The notes: a model not told the origin generated them from the sequence alone. A stretch of 64,000 nucleotides of DNA from Formosimonas limnophila (GCF_014652675.1 NZ_BMZG01000005.1:156547-220546), one strand, 5' to 3'; counted from the first letter of the stretch, positions 38,534 through 49,900 are shown. Numbers and translations: made by a program.

Positions 38534-40300
38534 TTATTCCAGTAAAGTCTCTGGATGGTGGTGTAGCTGGGCATAAGTGCCGCGTAACGCGAGTAACTCA
38601 TGGTGCGTACCGCTCTCGACGATGCGGCCATGATCCATGACAATGATGCGATCGGCTTTTTCAATCGTGGACAAGCGATGGGCAATCATAATGGTGGTAC
38701 GGTTCTGCATGAGTCGTTCTAAGGCTTGCTGCACCAAACGTTCGGACTCATTGTCCAGCGCGCTGGTGGCTTCGTCGAGAATCAAAACAGGAGCATTTTT
38801 GAGGATGGCTCGCGCGATGGCGACACGCTGGCGTTGACCACCTGACAGCTTGTTACCATTGTTGCCGATGTTGATGTGCCAGTGTTCGGGTTGACTCTGG
38901 ACAAACTCCCATAGATTGGCAGCGCGCAAGGCTTGTTCGACTTGCTCATCGGTAACGTTGTCTGTGCCGTAAACGACATTGCTGTACAGGCTTTGATTGA
39001 ACAATGTCACATCTTGTGACACCAAGGCGAGTTGTTTGCGTAAGCTGCTCAACTGAATGTCGGCGAGTGAAAAGCCATCTAAGCTGATTAGGCCTGAGGT
39101 AGGCTCCAGGAAACGTGGAATGAGGTTAATCAATGAAGTTTTACCGCTGCCTGAGCGGCCAACCAACGCAATTTTCTCGCCGGCATGGATATTGAGTGTG
39201 AAGTCGTTGAGGGCAGGGGCACTTTGGGCGTCGTACTGTAGTGAAACTTGATGAAACTGAATAGCGCCTTTAGCATGCTCAATTCGTTGCATTCCAGTGT
39301 CCTTTTCGGCCTGTTCATCAATGAAGCCAAATACGTGGTCTGCAGCAATCAGCATGCGTTGTTTGGGGTTGCTGACGTTGGATAGGTTTTTTAGTGGTGG
39401 GATGAGTTGTATCATAACCAGCATGAAGCTGATGAAGCCACCCGCTGTGGTTAGGCCGTCGGCACTTTGGTACATGGCGAAAAACATCACGATGGAGAGC
39501 GCAAAGGCAGCGATGAACTGCGTAATAGGAGCATTGGCAGACGAGGCGCGAGCTGACTTTTTGGCGTAGTGGAGTAAATCGCTGGTTATTTTTTTGAAAC
39601 GATTTTGTTCTAATGCTTGTCCTGAAAACAACTTCACCACTTTATGTGCTTCGTAGGTCTCTTGGATGCTGTGAGACAAATCAAGGTTGATGCGGTGAGA
39701 CTCTTGATTGATGGCGCGCATTTTTGCTTTATATTTTCGCGATAAAATCGCGAGAATCGGGAAAATGATGGTGATGATGAGGGTGAGCTGCCAGTTAAAA
39801 TACAGCAGCATGCACACCAAGGCAATCGAAACCAATGTGTCGCGAACCAGCGTAATGAAAACTTCGCTGGTTAAATTAACGGCTGTGTTCGCGTCAACCG
39901 TGAACTTGCTTAACACATGAGCGCTGGGGTATTGCTGATTGTATCGAGATGGTAAAAGCAGCATGCGATCGAACATTAAGCCACGAATGTCTGAGACCAC
40001 GCGCGCTGATACCCAAGCCACATTGTAAGAGGTTAGGTACAAGCACACACCATTGACCGCAAAAATGGTTATCAACACCAAAGGTGCTTGCCAAACCAAA
40101 TCGGGATTTTGGCCATTAAAACCTGTGTCGGTGAGTACCTGAATGAGTTTGTTGAAAAATACAGTACTGACTGCGACGCCCAAAATGCCTATCAACGCAT
40201 ACAGCAAACGTTGGCGGTGAGAGAAGAAGTATTGAAGCAGCCGATGAAAGTTGGCGTTATCACCTGCTTTGAATAGCTTTTCGATAATGAGTTTTTGCAT
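38534..40300 (-). CDS. msbA: Lipid A export ABC transporter MsbA
   Basis: Flips lipid A-core across the inner membrane. 588 residues with six membrane spans in the N-terminal half and a fused ATPase: Walker A GRSGSGKTSL (about 380), ABC signature LSGGQRQRVAIARA, Walker B VLILDEATSALD, and the switch histidine in IAHRLST. ATG 40300 (MQKLIIEKLFKAGDNANFH) gives the family length; an upstream in-frame ATG at 40651 adds 117 residues with no membrane-protein character and would overlap ihfB. Confidence 0.92.
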   Translation of the reverse strand: MQKLIIEKLFKAGDNANFHRLLQYFFSHRQRLLYALIGILGVAVSTVFFNKLIQVLTDTGFNGQNPDLVWQAPLVLITIFAVNGVCLYLTSYNVAWVSARVVSDIRGLMFDRMLLLPSRYNQQYPSAHVLSKFTVDANTAVNLTSEVFITLVRDTLVSIALVCMLLYFNWQLTLIITIIFPILAILSRKYKAKMRAINQESHRINLDLSHSIQETYEAHKVVKLFSGQALEQNRFKKITSDLLHYAKKSARASSANAPITQFIAAFALSIVMFFAMYQSADGLTTAGGFISFMLVMIQLIPPLKNLSNVSNPKQRMLIAADHVFGFIDEQAEKDTGMQRIEHAKGAIQFHQVSLQYDAQSAPALNDFTLNIHAGEKIALVGRSGSGKTSLINLIPRFLEPTSGLISLDGFSLADIQLSSLRKQLALVSQDVTLFNQSLYSNVVYGTDNVTDEQVEQALRAANLWEFVQSQPEHWHINIGNNGNKLSGGQRQRVAIARAILKNAPVLILDEATSALDNESERLVQQALERLMQNRTTIMIAHRLSTIEKADRIIVMDHGRIVESGTHHELLALRGTYAQLHHHPETLLE

Positions 40301-40384
40301 GAAAGGGGTGTCTGTGTCGCTGATAAGGTGTTTATTATAGATGGTGAATTTGTTTTTGTGTCTGGTCAATATAGCTGATGGATG

Positions 40385-40415
40385 AAAAAATGGCGTTTGC
40401 TGAGCAAACGCCATT
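40385..40415 (-). terminator. Rho-independent terminator of ihfB
   Basis: 12-bp stem AATGGCGTTTGC / GCAAACGCCATT with 3-nt loop; a T-run follows on the minus strand. Confidence 0.8.
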
Positions 40416-40433
40416 GTACCGTTGAGTGTGTGC

Positions 40434-40739
40434 TCAAGCCTCGCTTGGAGAAGCGTGACGCATTTGGTCAACACGCTCGCGCATGTCTTTACCCGCTTTA
40501 AAATGCGATGCCTTTTTGGCGGGGACGATGACCTGTTCGCCCGTTTTTGGGTTGCGGCCAATGCGGCCAGGGCGTTCAGTGATAGAGAAGCTGCCAAAGC
40601 CACGAATCTCCACGCGCTGTTGGCTGGCCAGTGTGTGTGTGATGGCCTCAAGAATCGCTGTGGTGGCCATTTCGGCGTCGCGCACGAGGAGCTGCGGAAA
40701 GCGAGCAGCCAAGTTACTGATGAGTTCGGATTTTGTCAT
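40434..40739 (-). CDS. ihfB: Integration host factor beta subunit
   Basis: 101-residue DNA-bending protein of the HU/IHF family, partner of IHF-alpha. MTKSELISNLAARFPQL and the DNA-minor-groove arm GRNPKTGEQVIVPAKKA with the intercalating proline, followed by FKAGKDMRERV, are diagnostic for the beta subunit. ATG 40739 chosen over upstream frames because it gives the conserved start. Downstream of rpsA, as in many proteobacteria. Confidence 0.95.
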   Translation of the reverse strand: MTKSELISNLAARFPQLLVRDAEMATTAILEAITHTLASQQRVEIRGFGSFSITERPGRIGRNPKTGEQVIVPAKKASHFKAGKDMRERVDQMRHASPSEA

Positions 40740-40754
40740 AGAGTAGTGCATAAG

Positions 40755-40834
40755 AGAGTGTTTGGCGCAAAACCTTAGAGAATGAATCAAGGCTTTGGGC
40801 GAAACACTCTGTACAAAAGGTTCGCACAGAGTGT
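40755..40834 (-). promoter_or_regulatory. Alternative hairpins between rpsA and ihfB
   Basis: Three related segments: AGAGTGTTT 40755-40763, AAACACTCT 40802-40810 and ACAGAGTGT 40826-40834. The middle one can pair with either neighbour, so two mutually exclusive stems are possible in the rpsA-ihfB transcript. No T-run; a processing or attenuation role is inferred. Confidence 0.45.
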
Positions 40835-40880
40835 TGCAAACAAATGAGGGGTGAATCAACCTCATCTGAGGTGTGTCAAA

Positions 40881-42575
40881 TTAGTTTTGCTCTAATTTGG
40901 CTTTGAGCAATGCGCCCAAGTTGGTCGTGCCAGTCGCTGCAGAACCATTGTCTTCGGCCATTTTGCTCATCACAGCACTGGTGGCTGCTTGATCTTTGGC
41001 TTTGATAGACAACTGAATTGAGCGGCTCTTACGATCCACACTGAGAATCACGGCTTCGACTGAATCACCTTCTTTGAAGTGCGAGCCAGCGTCTTCAACG
41101 CGGTCAACAGAGATTTCTGACGCACGTAAGTACGCTTCGATTTCTTCGCCCAAATCAACCACAACACCTTTGGCTTCAACAGACTTCACAGTACCAGTGA
41201 CGATACTGCCTTTGTCATTGACTGATGTAAAGTTCATGAATGGGTCGCCTTCGAGCTGTTTGATGCCCAAAGAAATGCGCTCTTTGTCCACATCGATAGA
41301 CAAAATGAGGGCTTCGACTTCTTGACCTTTTTTGAAGTTGCGGATGGCTGCGTCTGGCGCTTCGTTCCATGACAAATCAGACATGTGAACCAAACCATCA
41401 ATACCGCCATCTAAGCCAACGAACACGCCGAAGTCAGTGATAGAGCGGATGGTGCCTTTGATTTTGTCACCTTTTTTGAAGTTTGCTTCAAAATCATCCC
41501 ATGGGTTGGCTTTGCATTGCTTCATGCCCAAAGAAATGCGGCGTTTTGATTCATCGATTTCCAGAACCATAACTTCGACTTCTTGACCCAAAGTAACGAG
41601 TTTCTTAGGATCAACGTTTTTGTTAGTCCAGTCCATTTCAGATACGTGTACCAAGCCTTCAATGCCTTGTTCGATTTCAACGAATGAACCATAGTCAGTG
41701 ATGTTGGTGACTTTACCGAACAAACGTGTGTGCGCTGGGTAGCGATTGGCCAAGCCAGTCCATGGGTCGTCGCCCAATTGTTTGATGCCCAGAGAAACGC
41801 GGTGTTTTTCTTGATCGAATTTGAGGATCTTTGCTTCGACTTCTTGGCCAACCGTCAATACTTCTGATGGGTGACGCACACGACGCCATGCCAAGTCAGT
41901 AATGTGCAACAGACCATCGATGCCGCCCAAATCAACGAACGCGCCGTAGTCAGTGATGTTTTTAACGATACCTTTAACCACTTCGCCTTCTTTCAAAGTC
42001 TCAGCCAATTTAGCACGTTCTGCGCCCATGGTGACTTCGAGAACCGCGCGGCGGCTCAAAACGACGTTGTTGCGCTTGCGGTCAAGTTTGATGACCTTGA
42101 ATTCCATGGTTTTGCCTTCAAATGGCGTCATGTCTTTCACTGGGCGCACATCGAGCAATGAACCTGGCAAGAACGCACGAATGCTGTTCGCCATAACGGT
42201 CAAACCACCTTTGACTTTACCAGTCACTGTACCTGTGACGAGCTCGCCTGATTCGAGAGCTTTTTCGAGACCTAACCAAGCTGAGAGACGTTTTGCGCGG
42301 TCGCGCGACAAAACGGTGTCACCAAAGCCATTTTCCAACGCATCAATGGCCACAGAGACGAAGTCACCGATTTCGGCTTCGAGTTCGCCATGGTCGTTGC
42401 GGAATTCTTCGACTGGGATGAATGCTTCTGATTTCAAGCCCGCGTTCACGACGACGAAGTTGTGGTCGATGCGGACGATTTCGGCGGTGATTACTTCGCC
42501 TGCGCGCATTTCTTGGCGCGCTAATGATTCTTCAAATAAAGCTGCAAAGCTTTCGTTGGTTGCAATGGTTGACAT
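40881..42575 (-). CDS. rpsA: 30S ribosomal protein S1
   Basis: Largest ribosomal protein; binds mRNA on the 30S subunit. 564 residues with six S1 domains, visible as repeated [25 protein letters not shown] units at about residues 190, 277, 363 and 450 plus two divergent N-terminal ones. LGIKQL recurs at the end of several repeats. Start [19 protein letters not shown] is typical for betaproteobacteria. Downstream of cmk and upstream of ihfB on the same strand. Confidence 0.97.
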   Translation of the reverse strand: MSTIATNESFAALFEESLARQEMRAGEVITAEIVRIDHNFVVVNAGLKSEAFIPVEEFRNDHGELEAEIGDFVSVAIDALENGFGDTVLSRDRAKRLSAWLGLEKALESGELVTGTVTGKVKGGLTVMANSIRAFLPGSLLDVRPVKDMTPFEGKTMEFKVIKLDRKRNNVVLSRRAVLEVTMGAERAKLAETLKEGEVVKGIVKNITDYGAFVDLGGIDGLLHITDLAWRRVRHPSEVLTVGQEVEAKILKFDQEKHRVSLGIKQLGDDPWTGLANRYPAHTRLFGKVTNITDYGSFVEIEQGIEGLVHVSEMDWTNKNVDPKKLVTLGQEVEVMVLEIDESKRRISLGMKQCKANPWDDFEANFKKGDKIKGTIRSITDFGVFVGLDGGIDGLVHMSDLSWNEAPDAAIRNFKKGQEVEALILSIDVDKERISLGIKQLEGDPFMNFTSVNDKGSIVTGTVKSVEAKGVVVDLGEEIEAYLRASEISVDRVEDAGSHFKEGDSVEAVILSVDRKSRSIQLSIKAKDQAATSAVMSKMAEDNGSAATGTTNLGALLKAKLEQN

Positions 42576-42696
42576 TGATAAAGTTCACTTAAAGTTACGC
42601 ATGCAGTTTGGGCGGACGGCGAAATGCCATCTCAAAAACCCACAAAGCATGGAGTTAAACAAAGATTCGCTGGCGTTAAATACAAAATGGTTTATA

Positions 42697-43416
42697 TCAA
42701 ACTGCCGTCGAATCAGCCACAGCCGCGTATAAATCCAATACGGCTTTTACCGTCTCATCGAGCGTTAAGCTCGATGAATCGAGGACGAATGCACCCTCGA
42801 CAGGTTTTAAAGGTGCGTGCGCTCTGGACATATCACGAGCATCGCGCGCCTGCAAATCGTGTAAAAGGTCTGACATGTTAGCAGAAAATCCCTTACCAAT
42901 CAATTGTTTATAGCGTCTCTCTGCTCGAACTCTTGCATCGGCGTTGAGAAAGATTTTTAGTGGGGCATTGGGAAACACCACGCTGCCCATGTCGCGGCCA
43001 TCTGCAACCAATCCGGGTGACTGTGCGAAATCACGCTGACGCTGTAGCAGCGCTGCACGCAGCGGTTGGCAAACGGCGATTTTTGAGGCCATATTGCCTG
43101 TGGCTTCTTCGCGGATACGGGCAGAGACCTCAATGTTGTTGAGCAAAATATATTCGCCGCCGTGCTCGACGTCAAACACCGCGTTTAATGTGTTGGCCCA
43201 GTGTACCAATTCAGAGATTTTATCCGCTGTCAGCTCGTCGCTTTGCTGCCAGTTATTGTCCAATGCCAACAAAGCCACCAATCGATACAGCGCGCCACTG
43301 TCTAGGTAATGAAAGCCCAAATGTGCTGCGACAGCTTGTGCAACTGCCCCTTTACCTGAGGCGGTTGGCCCATCAATCGCAATGACAGGAACGGTTGAAT
43401 AATAGGCGTTGGGCAT
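42697..43416 (-). CDS. cmk: Cytidylate kinase
   Basis: Phosphorylates CMP and dCMP. 239 residues. P-loop [15 protein letters not shown] (about 13-27), YLDSGALYR, and [15 protein letters not shown] in the NMP-binding region are all present. Upstream of rpsA as in E. coli. Confidence 0.95.
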   Translation of the reverse strand: MPNAYYSTVPVIAIDGPTASGKGAVAQAVAAHLGFHYLDSGALYRLVALLALDNNWQQSDELTADKISELVHWANTLNAVFDVEHGGEYILLNNIEVSARIREEATGNMASKIAVCQPLRAALLQRQRDFAQSPGLVADGRDMGSVVFPNAPLKIFLNADARVRAERRYKQLIGKGFSANMSDLLHDLQARDARDMSRAHAPLKPVEGAFVLDSSSLTLDETVKAVLDLYAAVADSTAV

Positions 43417-43495
43417 GGCGCTTCCTTTGAAATGAAGTCGTCATTATATAAGATGATGCGGACGAAAAGCACTTTGCCTTTTTCTTTGCTCCTGA

Positions 43496-44574
43496 TTAAG
43501 GTTGTTTGTCGATGGTTCGGAGCACCTGTTTTATTTTTTCAGTATCATCCATTGTGTAATCGTCATCCACAAAAGCAACTTTCCCTTTTTTGTCTATGAT
43601 GAATACGGCTCGTTTGTTATAACCTTGTGCCGCATCATAGCTGCCATATCGCTGTGAAATGCTGTAGTCGATGTCGTGGGTTTTGAGCAGATTCTTCCAT
43701 TCGTTTAAAAGCTTCGGTGCCGCGCTGCTGATGGCCAATTTGACGATGGTCGGGGCAATTGTATGAGTGGAGGTTGATGGTGTTTCATCTAAGCTGGTGA
43801 GCTGCATGCTACACATCATCATGCTACGCTGCTTGGTTTCCAATGCGGTTTTTGCCGCTTCGTTGCTGATGGGGTCTGCGGTTGGAATGATGCCGCTGAA
43901 TGCTGCTGGATAAAAAGTGATCAACACGGTTTTGCCTTTCAGGTCAGACAGGCGTCGGCCGTTTTCGAGGGTGAAGTCAGGCGCGGGGTCGCCGACATTC
44001 GGACGGTTTTGCTCATGAGTGCCCGTCATAATGGAATCTGACTCGCCGAGTAGCTGTTTGATGGTTTTTTCTAATGGTTTGAGTTGTTCGCCTTGTGCAC
44101 GATAATTATCAGAGCGCTATCTAACGATGTCCCGTTTATCGAGCAGTAACACGGTGGCGTCACTGTGATTTTTTTGGGTAGTGGTGTGCCCACGAGCTGG
44201 CTGAGTTTTTGTATGTCCGTTGTCTTGGACGTCACCTCGCAGCCACTTGAATAAGGCCAAGATAACAAGTTAGACGGCGGTGACCCTGTCATATAAATAA
44301 CTTTGATGTTGCGGTTGTGATCGTATGTGCTAAAAGCGTTTTGACTCAAGAAATATTGGTCAAAGGCGTATTTCATCATGCCCTCATAATCACTTTGTTC
44401 GGGTAGAAAGACCAACAGCTTAAGCGCATTTTGCCAATCCTCTTGTTGGGTGAGTTTATCATCTTGGCATATCGTTGATGGCGGCAGGACGTCTCCGATG
44501 CTCAATGCTTTTGCTTATACACCTGCGCTGAATAAGCAGCCGGCTATTATTAAGCCGCGATAAAAATGTTTCAT
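43496..44574 (-). pseudogene. Exported redoxin-like protein gene, broken
   Basis: Original product about 358 residues. It begins MKHFYRGLIIAGCLFSAG (signal peptide, ATG 44574), is cut by TAA 44515-44517 at codon 20, continues in frame as AKALSIGDVLPPSTICQ, and loses frame by one base near 44110; adding a base joins INGTSLDSAL to DNYRAQGEQLKPLEKTI and to the AhpC/TSA-like domain VGDPAPDFTLENGRRLSDLK, FYPAAFSG and RAVFIIDKKGKVAFV, ending at 43496. The peroxidatic Cys expected after FYPAAFSG is replaced by Ile, so even the parent may not have been a thiol peroxidase. The N-terminal half is unrecognised. Confidence 0.65.
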
Positions 44575-45229
44575 GTCATACCCCCAAAAAACCAACGATG
44601 ACAACATTTTAGCGCAAAGCTTTGCTGGTTAATGTGATTTGTATTGCGCTTGCCAGAATCGTCTGGTGACGGGTTTATTGGGTCAGTGCGTGGTTGCTTT
44701 TGCTCGCCATGCCATGCTCTTGGCATTGTGAGGCATGGCATGGCGACCACGTGCTGACGGATTTAATCAGGCAAGCTGTTTGTGAAGGAAGGCCGGTATG
44801 CGCTCGGGGTGCTCGTCATAGTGGTTGTCCCCATCAAAGCGATTGAGAGGCCTTCAATCCGCAGCATTTTTGCTTCGGTGGGGCGCGGCTACAATGGCTT
44901 CTAAGTCTGCAGGCAAGGTTAAAACATCTTCTCGATGCTGGTTTATTCGAGATCGGTTGCATCGGCTGGTTCAAGCTGCGCCCAAAGTGATTGTTGATGT
45001 GCACTACAGTGGCGCGTTGGTTGCGACTCATTTAGAGTTTGCTTTCCTCATGGCGATACTTTCCTGTATTACCCAAAAATAAAGCACTCACCAAGTTAAG
45101 AGCCTTGCTTGAAATCATTCAGTCTAACAAATCAGTGTCTCTGGGTTGAGAGATGTTTCAGGGGCATTGCAGTGCATATTCCAGTGGTCTGTGCTGTGGT
45201 CTTTGAAACCACTTTGAATGGGATGTTGA
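44575..45229. other. Eroded intergenic region
   Basis: No intact gene. A 13-bp perfect inverted repeat (CGCCATGCCATGC / GCATGGCATGGCG) lies at 44705-44745 with a 15-nt loop. On the minus strand near 44765-44830 a short fragment reads FDGDNHYDEHPERIPAFLH before a stop, with upstream fragments interrupted by stops, so an old gene remnant is possible but I cannot name it. Confidence 0.4.
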
Positions 45230-45510
45230 ATGCCTTATACTGACGTTGAAAAAAAATCATTGCCCGTTTGTGTCGTTTTCGTAGGCAAGTACAGGTTTTA
45301 GAAGCCACGATTGAAGGTGGTGTCTCATGCAGTTATGCCCGACAACAATTATCTGCTTTACGCGGCGCGGTCAATGGCATGATAGCGGAGGTTTTGGAAA
45401 GCCACTTGCGCGAGACTTTGGCGCAGCCCATGCAACACGATGATGTAACCCAATCAACCGAATCGAGTATCAACGATACCGTTACATTGATTCGCACGTA
45501 CCTTAAATAA
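45230..45510 (+). pseudogene. frmR: FrmR-like formaldehyde-sensing repressor, frameshifted
   Basis: FrmR/CsoR-family repressor normally of about 91 residues. The N-terminus MPYTDVEKK starts at ATG 45230, but the frame then fails at an A8 run (45249-45256); nine A would give EKKIIARLCRFRRQVQ and a full-length protein ending LIRTYLK at 45510. The core keeps the sensing Cys in VSCSYARQQL and the family block LRGAVNGMIAEVLESHLRET. Neighbouring frmA and fghA support the assignment. Either a real frameshift, a sequencing error in the homopolymer, or slippage-dependent expression. A fragment could start at TTG 45268. Confidence 0.75.
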
Positions 45511-46635
<1,125 letters not shown>

Positions 46636-46646
46636 AGTTGACATTT

Positions 46647-47492
46647 ATGACCCTCACCACACGCTCAACCCATGCCTGCTTTGGTGGCACGATGGGATTT
46701 TATACCCACCCCTCGACTGAGACGAGAACCAACATGCGCTTTTCGGTGTTTGCCCCTGATGCTGCGCGACACAAGCCGCTGCCTGCGTTGTATTTTTTGG
46801 CAGGGCTCACGTGCAGCGAAGAAACCTTCATGATTAAGGCGGGCGCACAACGCTATGCCGCTGAGCATGAGTTAATCCTCGTCGCGTGCGATACCAGTCC
46901 GCGCGATTTGAATATTGCGGGAGATTCTGACTCATGGGATTTTGGCGTGGGCGCAGGATTTTATCTCGATGCAACACAAGCACCGTGGGCAAACCACTAC
47001 CGAATGGGCAGTTACATCAATCAAGAGTTACCTGAGCTTATTGAGACGCATTTTCCTGTCTGTCATGATAAGCGCGGCATCTTTGGTCACTCCATGGGTG
47101 GGCATGGCGCACTCGTGACTGCACTGCGCCATCCTGAGCGTTGGCACTCAGTGTCGGCGTTTGCGCCGATCGCGAATCCATGTGCTGTGCCATGGGGCGA
47201 AAAAGCTTTTGGCCATTATTTGGGCAGTGACCGAGACACGTGGCAAGTATATGACGCGAGCATACTCATGGCGCAACACGCGCACCCAAGCGAAATATTG
47301 ATTGACCAAGGACTATCGGATCAATTCATCGACAACCAGCTTCACCCCGCTGCACTTGAGGTAGCGGCGACACAGTCTGGACAACGACTTAATTTGCGAC
47401 GCCATGCTGGGTTTGACCATTCGTACTGGTTCATTCAAACCTTTGTGGCGGATCACGTGGCACACCATGCGAAAATCATGCAAGCATCTTGA
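46647..47492 (+). CDS. fghA: S-formylglutathione hydrolase
   Basis: Esterase D-type hydrolase that cleaves S-formylglutathione to formate and glutathione, completing the pathway begun by FrmA. 281 residues, normal length. Nucleophile elbow GHSMGG (Ser149), oxyanion region LAGLTCSEETFMIKAG, and the C-terminal catalytic His in GFDHSYWFI are present. ATG 46647 is used instead of TTG 46638. Confidence 0.95.
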   Translation: MTLTTRSTHACFGGTMGFYTHPSTETRTNMRFSVFAPDAARHKPLPALYFLAGLTCSEETFMIKAGAQRYAAEHELILVACDTSPRDLNIAGDSDSWDFGVGAGFYLDATQAPWANHYRMGSYINQELPELIETHFPVCHDKRGIFGHSMGGHGALVTALRHPERWHSVSAFAPIANPCAVPWGEKAFGHYLGSDRDTWQVYDASILMAQHAHPSEILIDQGLSDQFIDNQLHPAALEVAATQSGQRLNLRRHAGFDHSYWFIQTFVADHVAHHAKIMQAS

Positions 47493-47643
47493 TTGTTAAT
47501 CTATTGCCTCAGCTTTGGGGTGAGGTCATGTCTCTGATTGATGGCAATGCAGCAAGCTGTATGCCCCACTCGCCACAAAGTGGTTCTACTCTTATGGCAA
47601 AAACCCCCCTAAAGTGTTATCACTAAAAAAAGGGGTGATTTTT

Positions 47644-48432
47644 ATGAGTAATAACACAGACCATTCTGGCAAGACCATGCGCAAACCACTGATTCTCGTT
47701 CCCACAGGTTCGCGCGAACGCGATGGCTTAGACTATCAAGTGATGGGGACAAAATATCTGGTGCCTTTGGTATCCGTTTCAAATTGTGATATTTTGATGG
47801 TGCCAACTTGCTTTGGCTCGGATGCGATTGATACCTATCTTGATTTGGTTGATGGCGTCTTCTTATCGGGTGCATCGACGAATATTGATCCAACACTATA
47901 CGGTCAAGAGTGGCTCACGCCAGATCAGTCACAAGACAAGGATCGTGATAATTTTAATATTGCCTTGATTCCTAAAGCGCTAAATAAAGGCCTGCCATTT
48001 TTTGGCGTTTGTCGTGGTTTGCAAGAGTACAACATCGCTCATGGCGGTGACCTGTATCAAGCATTGCACGACACTGAGGGCATGATGGATCATCGTGAAA
48101 AAGACCCAGATGCGTCATTAGAAGAATGCTATGGCCCGAATCACAAAGTAACGCTCGTACCAAACACTTGGTTGGCTGATGTCATCGGACAAACTGAGTT
48201 TATGGTCAATTCATTGCACGGACAAGGGGTCAAAACCTTGGGTCAAGGTTTATCGGCCTTGGCGCACGCACCCGATGGCTTGGTCGAAGCGGCGAGTAAC
48301 CCAGCATTTGCCCAGTTCAATCTCGGCGTGCAGTGGCATCCTGAGTGGATGACGGCACACAACCCTGTCTACACCAAAATTTTTAAAGCTTTTGGTGATG
48401 CGGCTCGGCAGTATGCGGCACAGCGTGGTTGA
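47644..48432 (+). CDS. Class I glutamine amidotransferase-like hydrolase (C26/PuuD-like)
   Basis: 262-residue cytoplasmic enzyme of the peptidase C26 family, which includes gamma-glutamyl-GABA hydrolase PuuD and folate gamma-glutamyl hydrolases. Nucleophile Cys123 in FFGVCRGLQ, and the catalytic HxE in QWHPEW near residue 234. DGVFLSGASTNIDPTLYG precedes it. The substrate is not certain; no putrescine genes are nearby. ATG 47644 follows AAAAGGGG. Confidence 0.82.
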   Translation: MSNNTDHSGKTMRKPLILVPTGSRERDGLDYQVMGTKYLVPLVSVSNCDILMVPTCFGSDAIDTYLDLVDGVFLSGASTNIDPTLYGQEWLTPDQSQDKDRDNFNIALIPKALNKGLPFFGVCRGLQEYNIAHGGDLYQALHDTEGMMDHREKDPDASLEECYGPNHKVTLVPNTWLADVIGQTEFMVNSLHGQGVKTLGQGLSALAHAPDGLVEAASNPAFAQFNLGVQWHPEWMTAHNPVYTKIFKAFGDAARQYAAQRG

Positions 48433-48466
48433 TTTTTGAATGTGTTGGCGCTACTAAGCGGTTATT

Positions 48467-48497
48467 AAAAAAGCCAAGCGAGAAGCTTGGCTTTTTT
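48467..48497. terminator. Shared bidirectional terminator
   Basis: Stem AAAAAAGCCAAGC / GCTTGGCTTTTTT with GAGA loop between two converging genes. Confidence 0.85.
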
Positions 48498-48513
48498 ATT
48501 GAGGCATTTTCAA

Positions 48514-49218
48514 TTATTGGTTGGGGAATAAAAACACTTCAACACGTCGGTTCTGTGTGCGGCCTGACTCTGTATCGTTACTGGCGATGGGTTGACTTGC
48601 ACCTCGGCCGTAGCTGGTCATGCGCGAGCTAGCCACACCTGACGTCATGAGGTAGTCTTTAACTGTGTTGGCGCGAGCCAATGACAGGCGTTGGTTTGCA
48701 TCGCTGTTACCCGTGTTGTCGGTGTGGCCAACGATGACGACTCGGCTGTTCGCGTTTTCGCGAGCGACTTGGGCGACTTTATTTAAAGTGTCCATACCTG
48801 AATTTTTGAGCTCAGCACTGCCAGAGTTGAACGACATATCGCCCGCGATGTTGATGCGGGTGGAACCATCAGGCATCTGTGTGACGTTGGTATTGCTGCC
48901 TTTGAATATGTCACGGGCACGTTGCTCGATTTGTGTGCCATAGCGATTGCCAACTACGCCACCAAGTACGCCACCGATGGCGGCACCGATGAGCGCACCT
49001 TCATTTTTGTCACCGCGATCAGATACCGCGGCACCAAGTATGCCACCTAAAACAGCACCTGTGCCTGCGCCAATCGTGGTGTTGCGGTCAAAGCCGCCTG
49101 TGTTGGTCGTGCCTGAGTTTGTGCTGCTGACAGGTGCGGCAGTACTGGCGCAACCGACGAGGGCAATGGCAGCGAGCAAGGCCGTTGCACGTTTGCTGGT
49201 TTGGTTGATAATGTTCAT
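48514..49218 (-). CDS. OmpA-family lipoprotein (YiaD-like)
   Basis: 234-residue outer-membrane lipoprotein. Signal peptide with lipobox ending at Cys23 (IALVGC), a Ser/Thr-rich linker, a glycine-zipper segment (about 50-92: GAGTGAVLGGILGAA and GAAIGGVLGGVVG), and a C-terminal OmpA/MotB peptidoglycan-binding domain with GHTDNTGNSDANQRLSLARA and RRVEVFL. Likely links outer membrane and peptidoglycan. Divergent from the next gene. Confidence 0.88.
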   Translation of the reverse strand: MNIINQTSKRATALLAAIALVGCASTAAPVSSTNSGTTNTGGFDRNTTIGAGTGAVLGGILGAAVSDRGDKNEGALIGAAIGGVLGGVVGNRYGTQIEQRARDIFKGSNTNVTQMPDGSTRINIAGDMSFNSGSAELKNSGMDTLNKVAQVARENANSRVVIVGHTDNTGNSDANQRLSLARANTVKDYLMTSGVASSRMTSYGRGASQPIASNDTESGRTQNRRVEVFLFPNQ

Positions 49219-49356
49219 AGCGTCTCCTTTGAGGAATGTGAGGTATCAAAAAGTGCGATGCGAGCATCGACAGGAGTGCTTAACAACTGATGCGCGGATG
49301 CGTTGACAAACTACTGCGACACGATAGAATGAGCCTTTGCCAAAGCTAACCATACC

Positions 49357-49752
49357 ATGATTGATTTCTTCGCCCTGTTGTTTTTCGTGTTTGCCACGGC
49401 GCGGCTTTATGTGGGCTATTCTGTCCACCAACCACAGTTTGCAGCGCATCAAAAATCACCGTGGTTTCAGCATAGTCTGTGGCTGATTCCATTGGCACCC
49501 GTCTGGTTGTGGAAAGTTGGACCGTATGTTGGTGTTGTACCTGCCGTGTTGGTTGCATTGGCGAGTGTTTGTGTGGTTTGGTGGCGTGCGCACGAGCTGT
49601 ATCACTATTTCCATGCAAAGGATGAGCCGAAGACGGGTGGGGTGTCGCATTGGTTGTCACGTGTTGAGTGGCTCGCTTATTTGGCAGGTGGTTATGTTTT
49701 GCTTCGATTTTGCATGACGTTTTGGTTGCTGTATTGGTTGGGTGATGTGTGA
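49357..49752 (+). CDS. Unknown membrane protein
   Basis: 131 residues, not recognised. Three or four hydrophobic segments: about residues 3-20, 42-58, 60-77 and 107-127, with a short charged loop (HAKDEPKTGG) before the last. Aromatic-rich, no signal peptide cleavage site. ATG 49357. It stands alone between ompA-like and rpoH with its own upstream space, so it is likely a real gene, but no function can be given. Confidence 0.6.
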   Translation: MIDFFALLFFVFATARLYVGYSVHQPQFAAHQKSPWFQHSLWLIPLAPVWLWKVGPYVGVVPAVLVALASVCVVWWRAHELYHYFHAKDEPKTGGVSHWLSRVEWLAYLAGGYVLLRFCMTFWLLYWLGDV

Positions 49753-49873
49753 AAACGTGTTTTGCAAATACATCAAAACCCCGTCCTTTTTCTTTCCATA
49801 TTGGTGGTGTATGCTACAAAACATCAGCAGTGACATGATTGATCCGAAACACCACCATGTGCGATTTCGGTGT

Positions 49874-49900
49874 TTAGCACTCTAACCAAAAGAGTGCTAA
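49874..49900 (+). promoter_or_regulatory. CIRCE operator (HrcA binding site)
   Basis: TTAGCACTC-N9-GAGTGCTAA, an exact match to the CIRCE consensus with the correct 9-bp spacer, 68 bp before the rpoH ATG. HrcA binds this element and represses heat-shock genes; its presence here implies HrcA control of the heat-shock sigma factor. Confidence 0.95.

Noticed and set aside
41953..42732. Plus-strand frame over the rpsA start
   Set aside because: Shadow of ribosomal protein S1.
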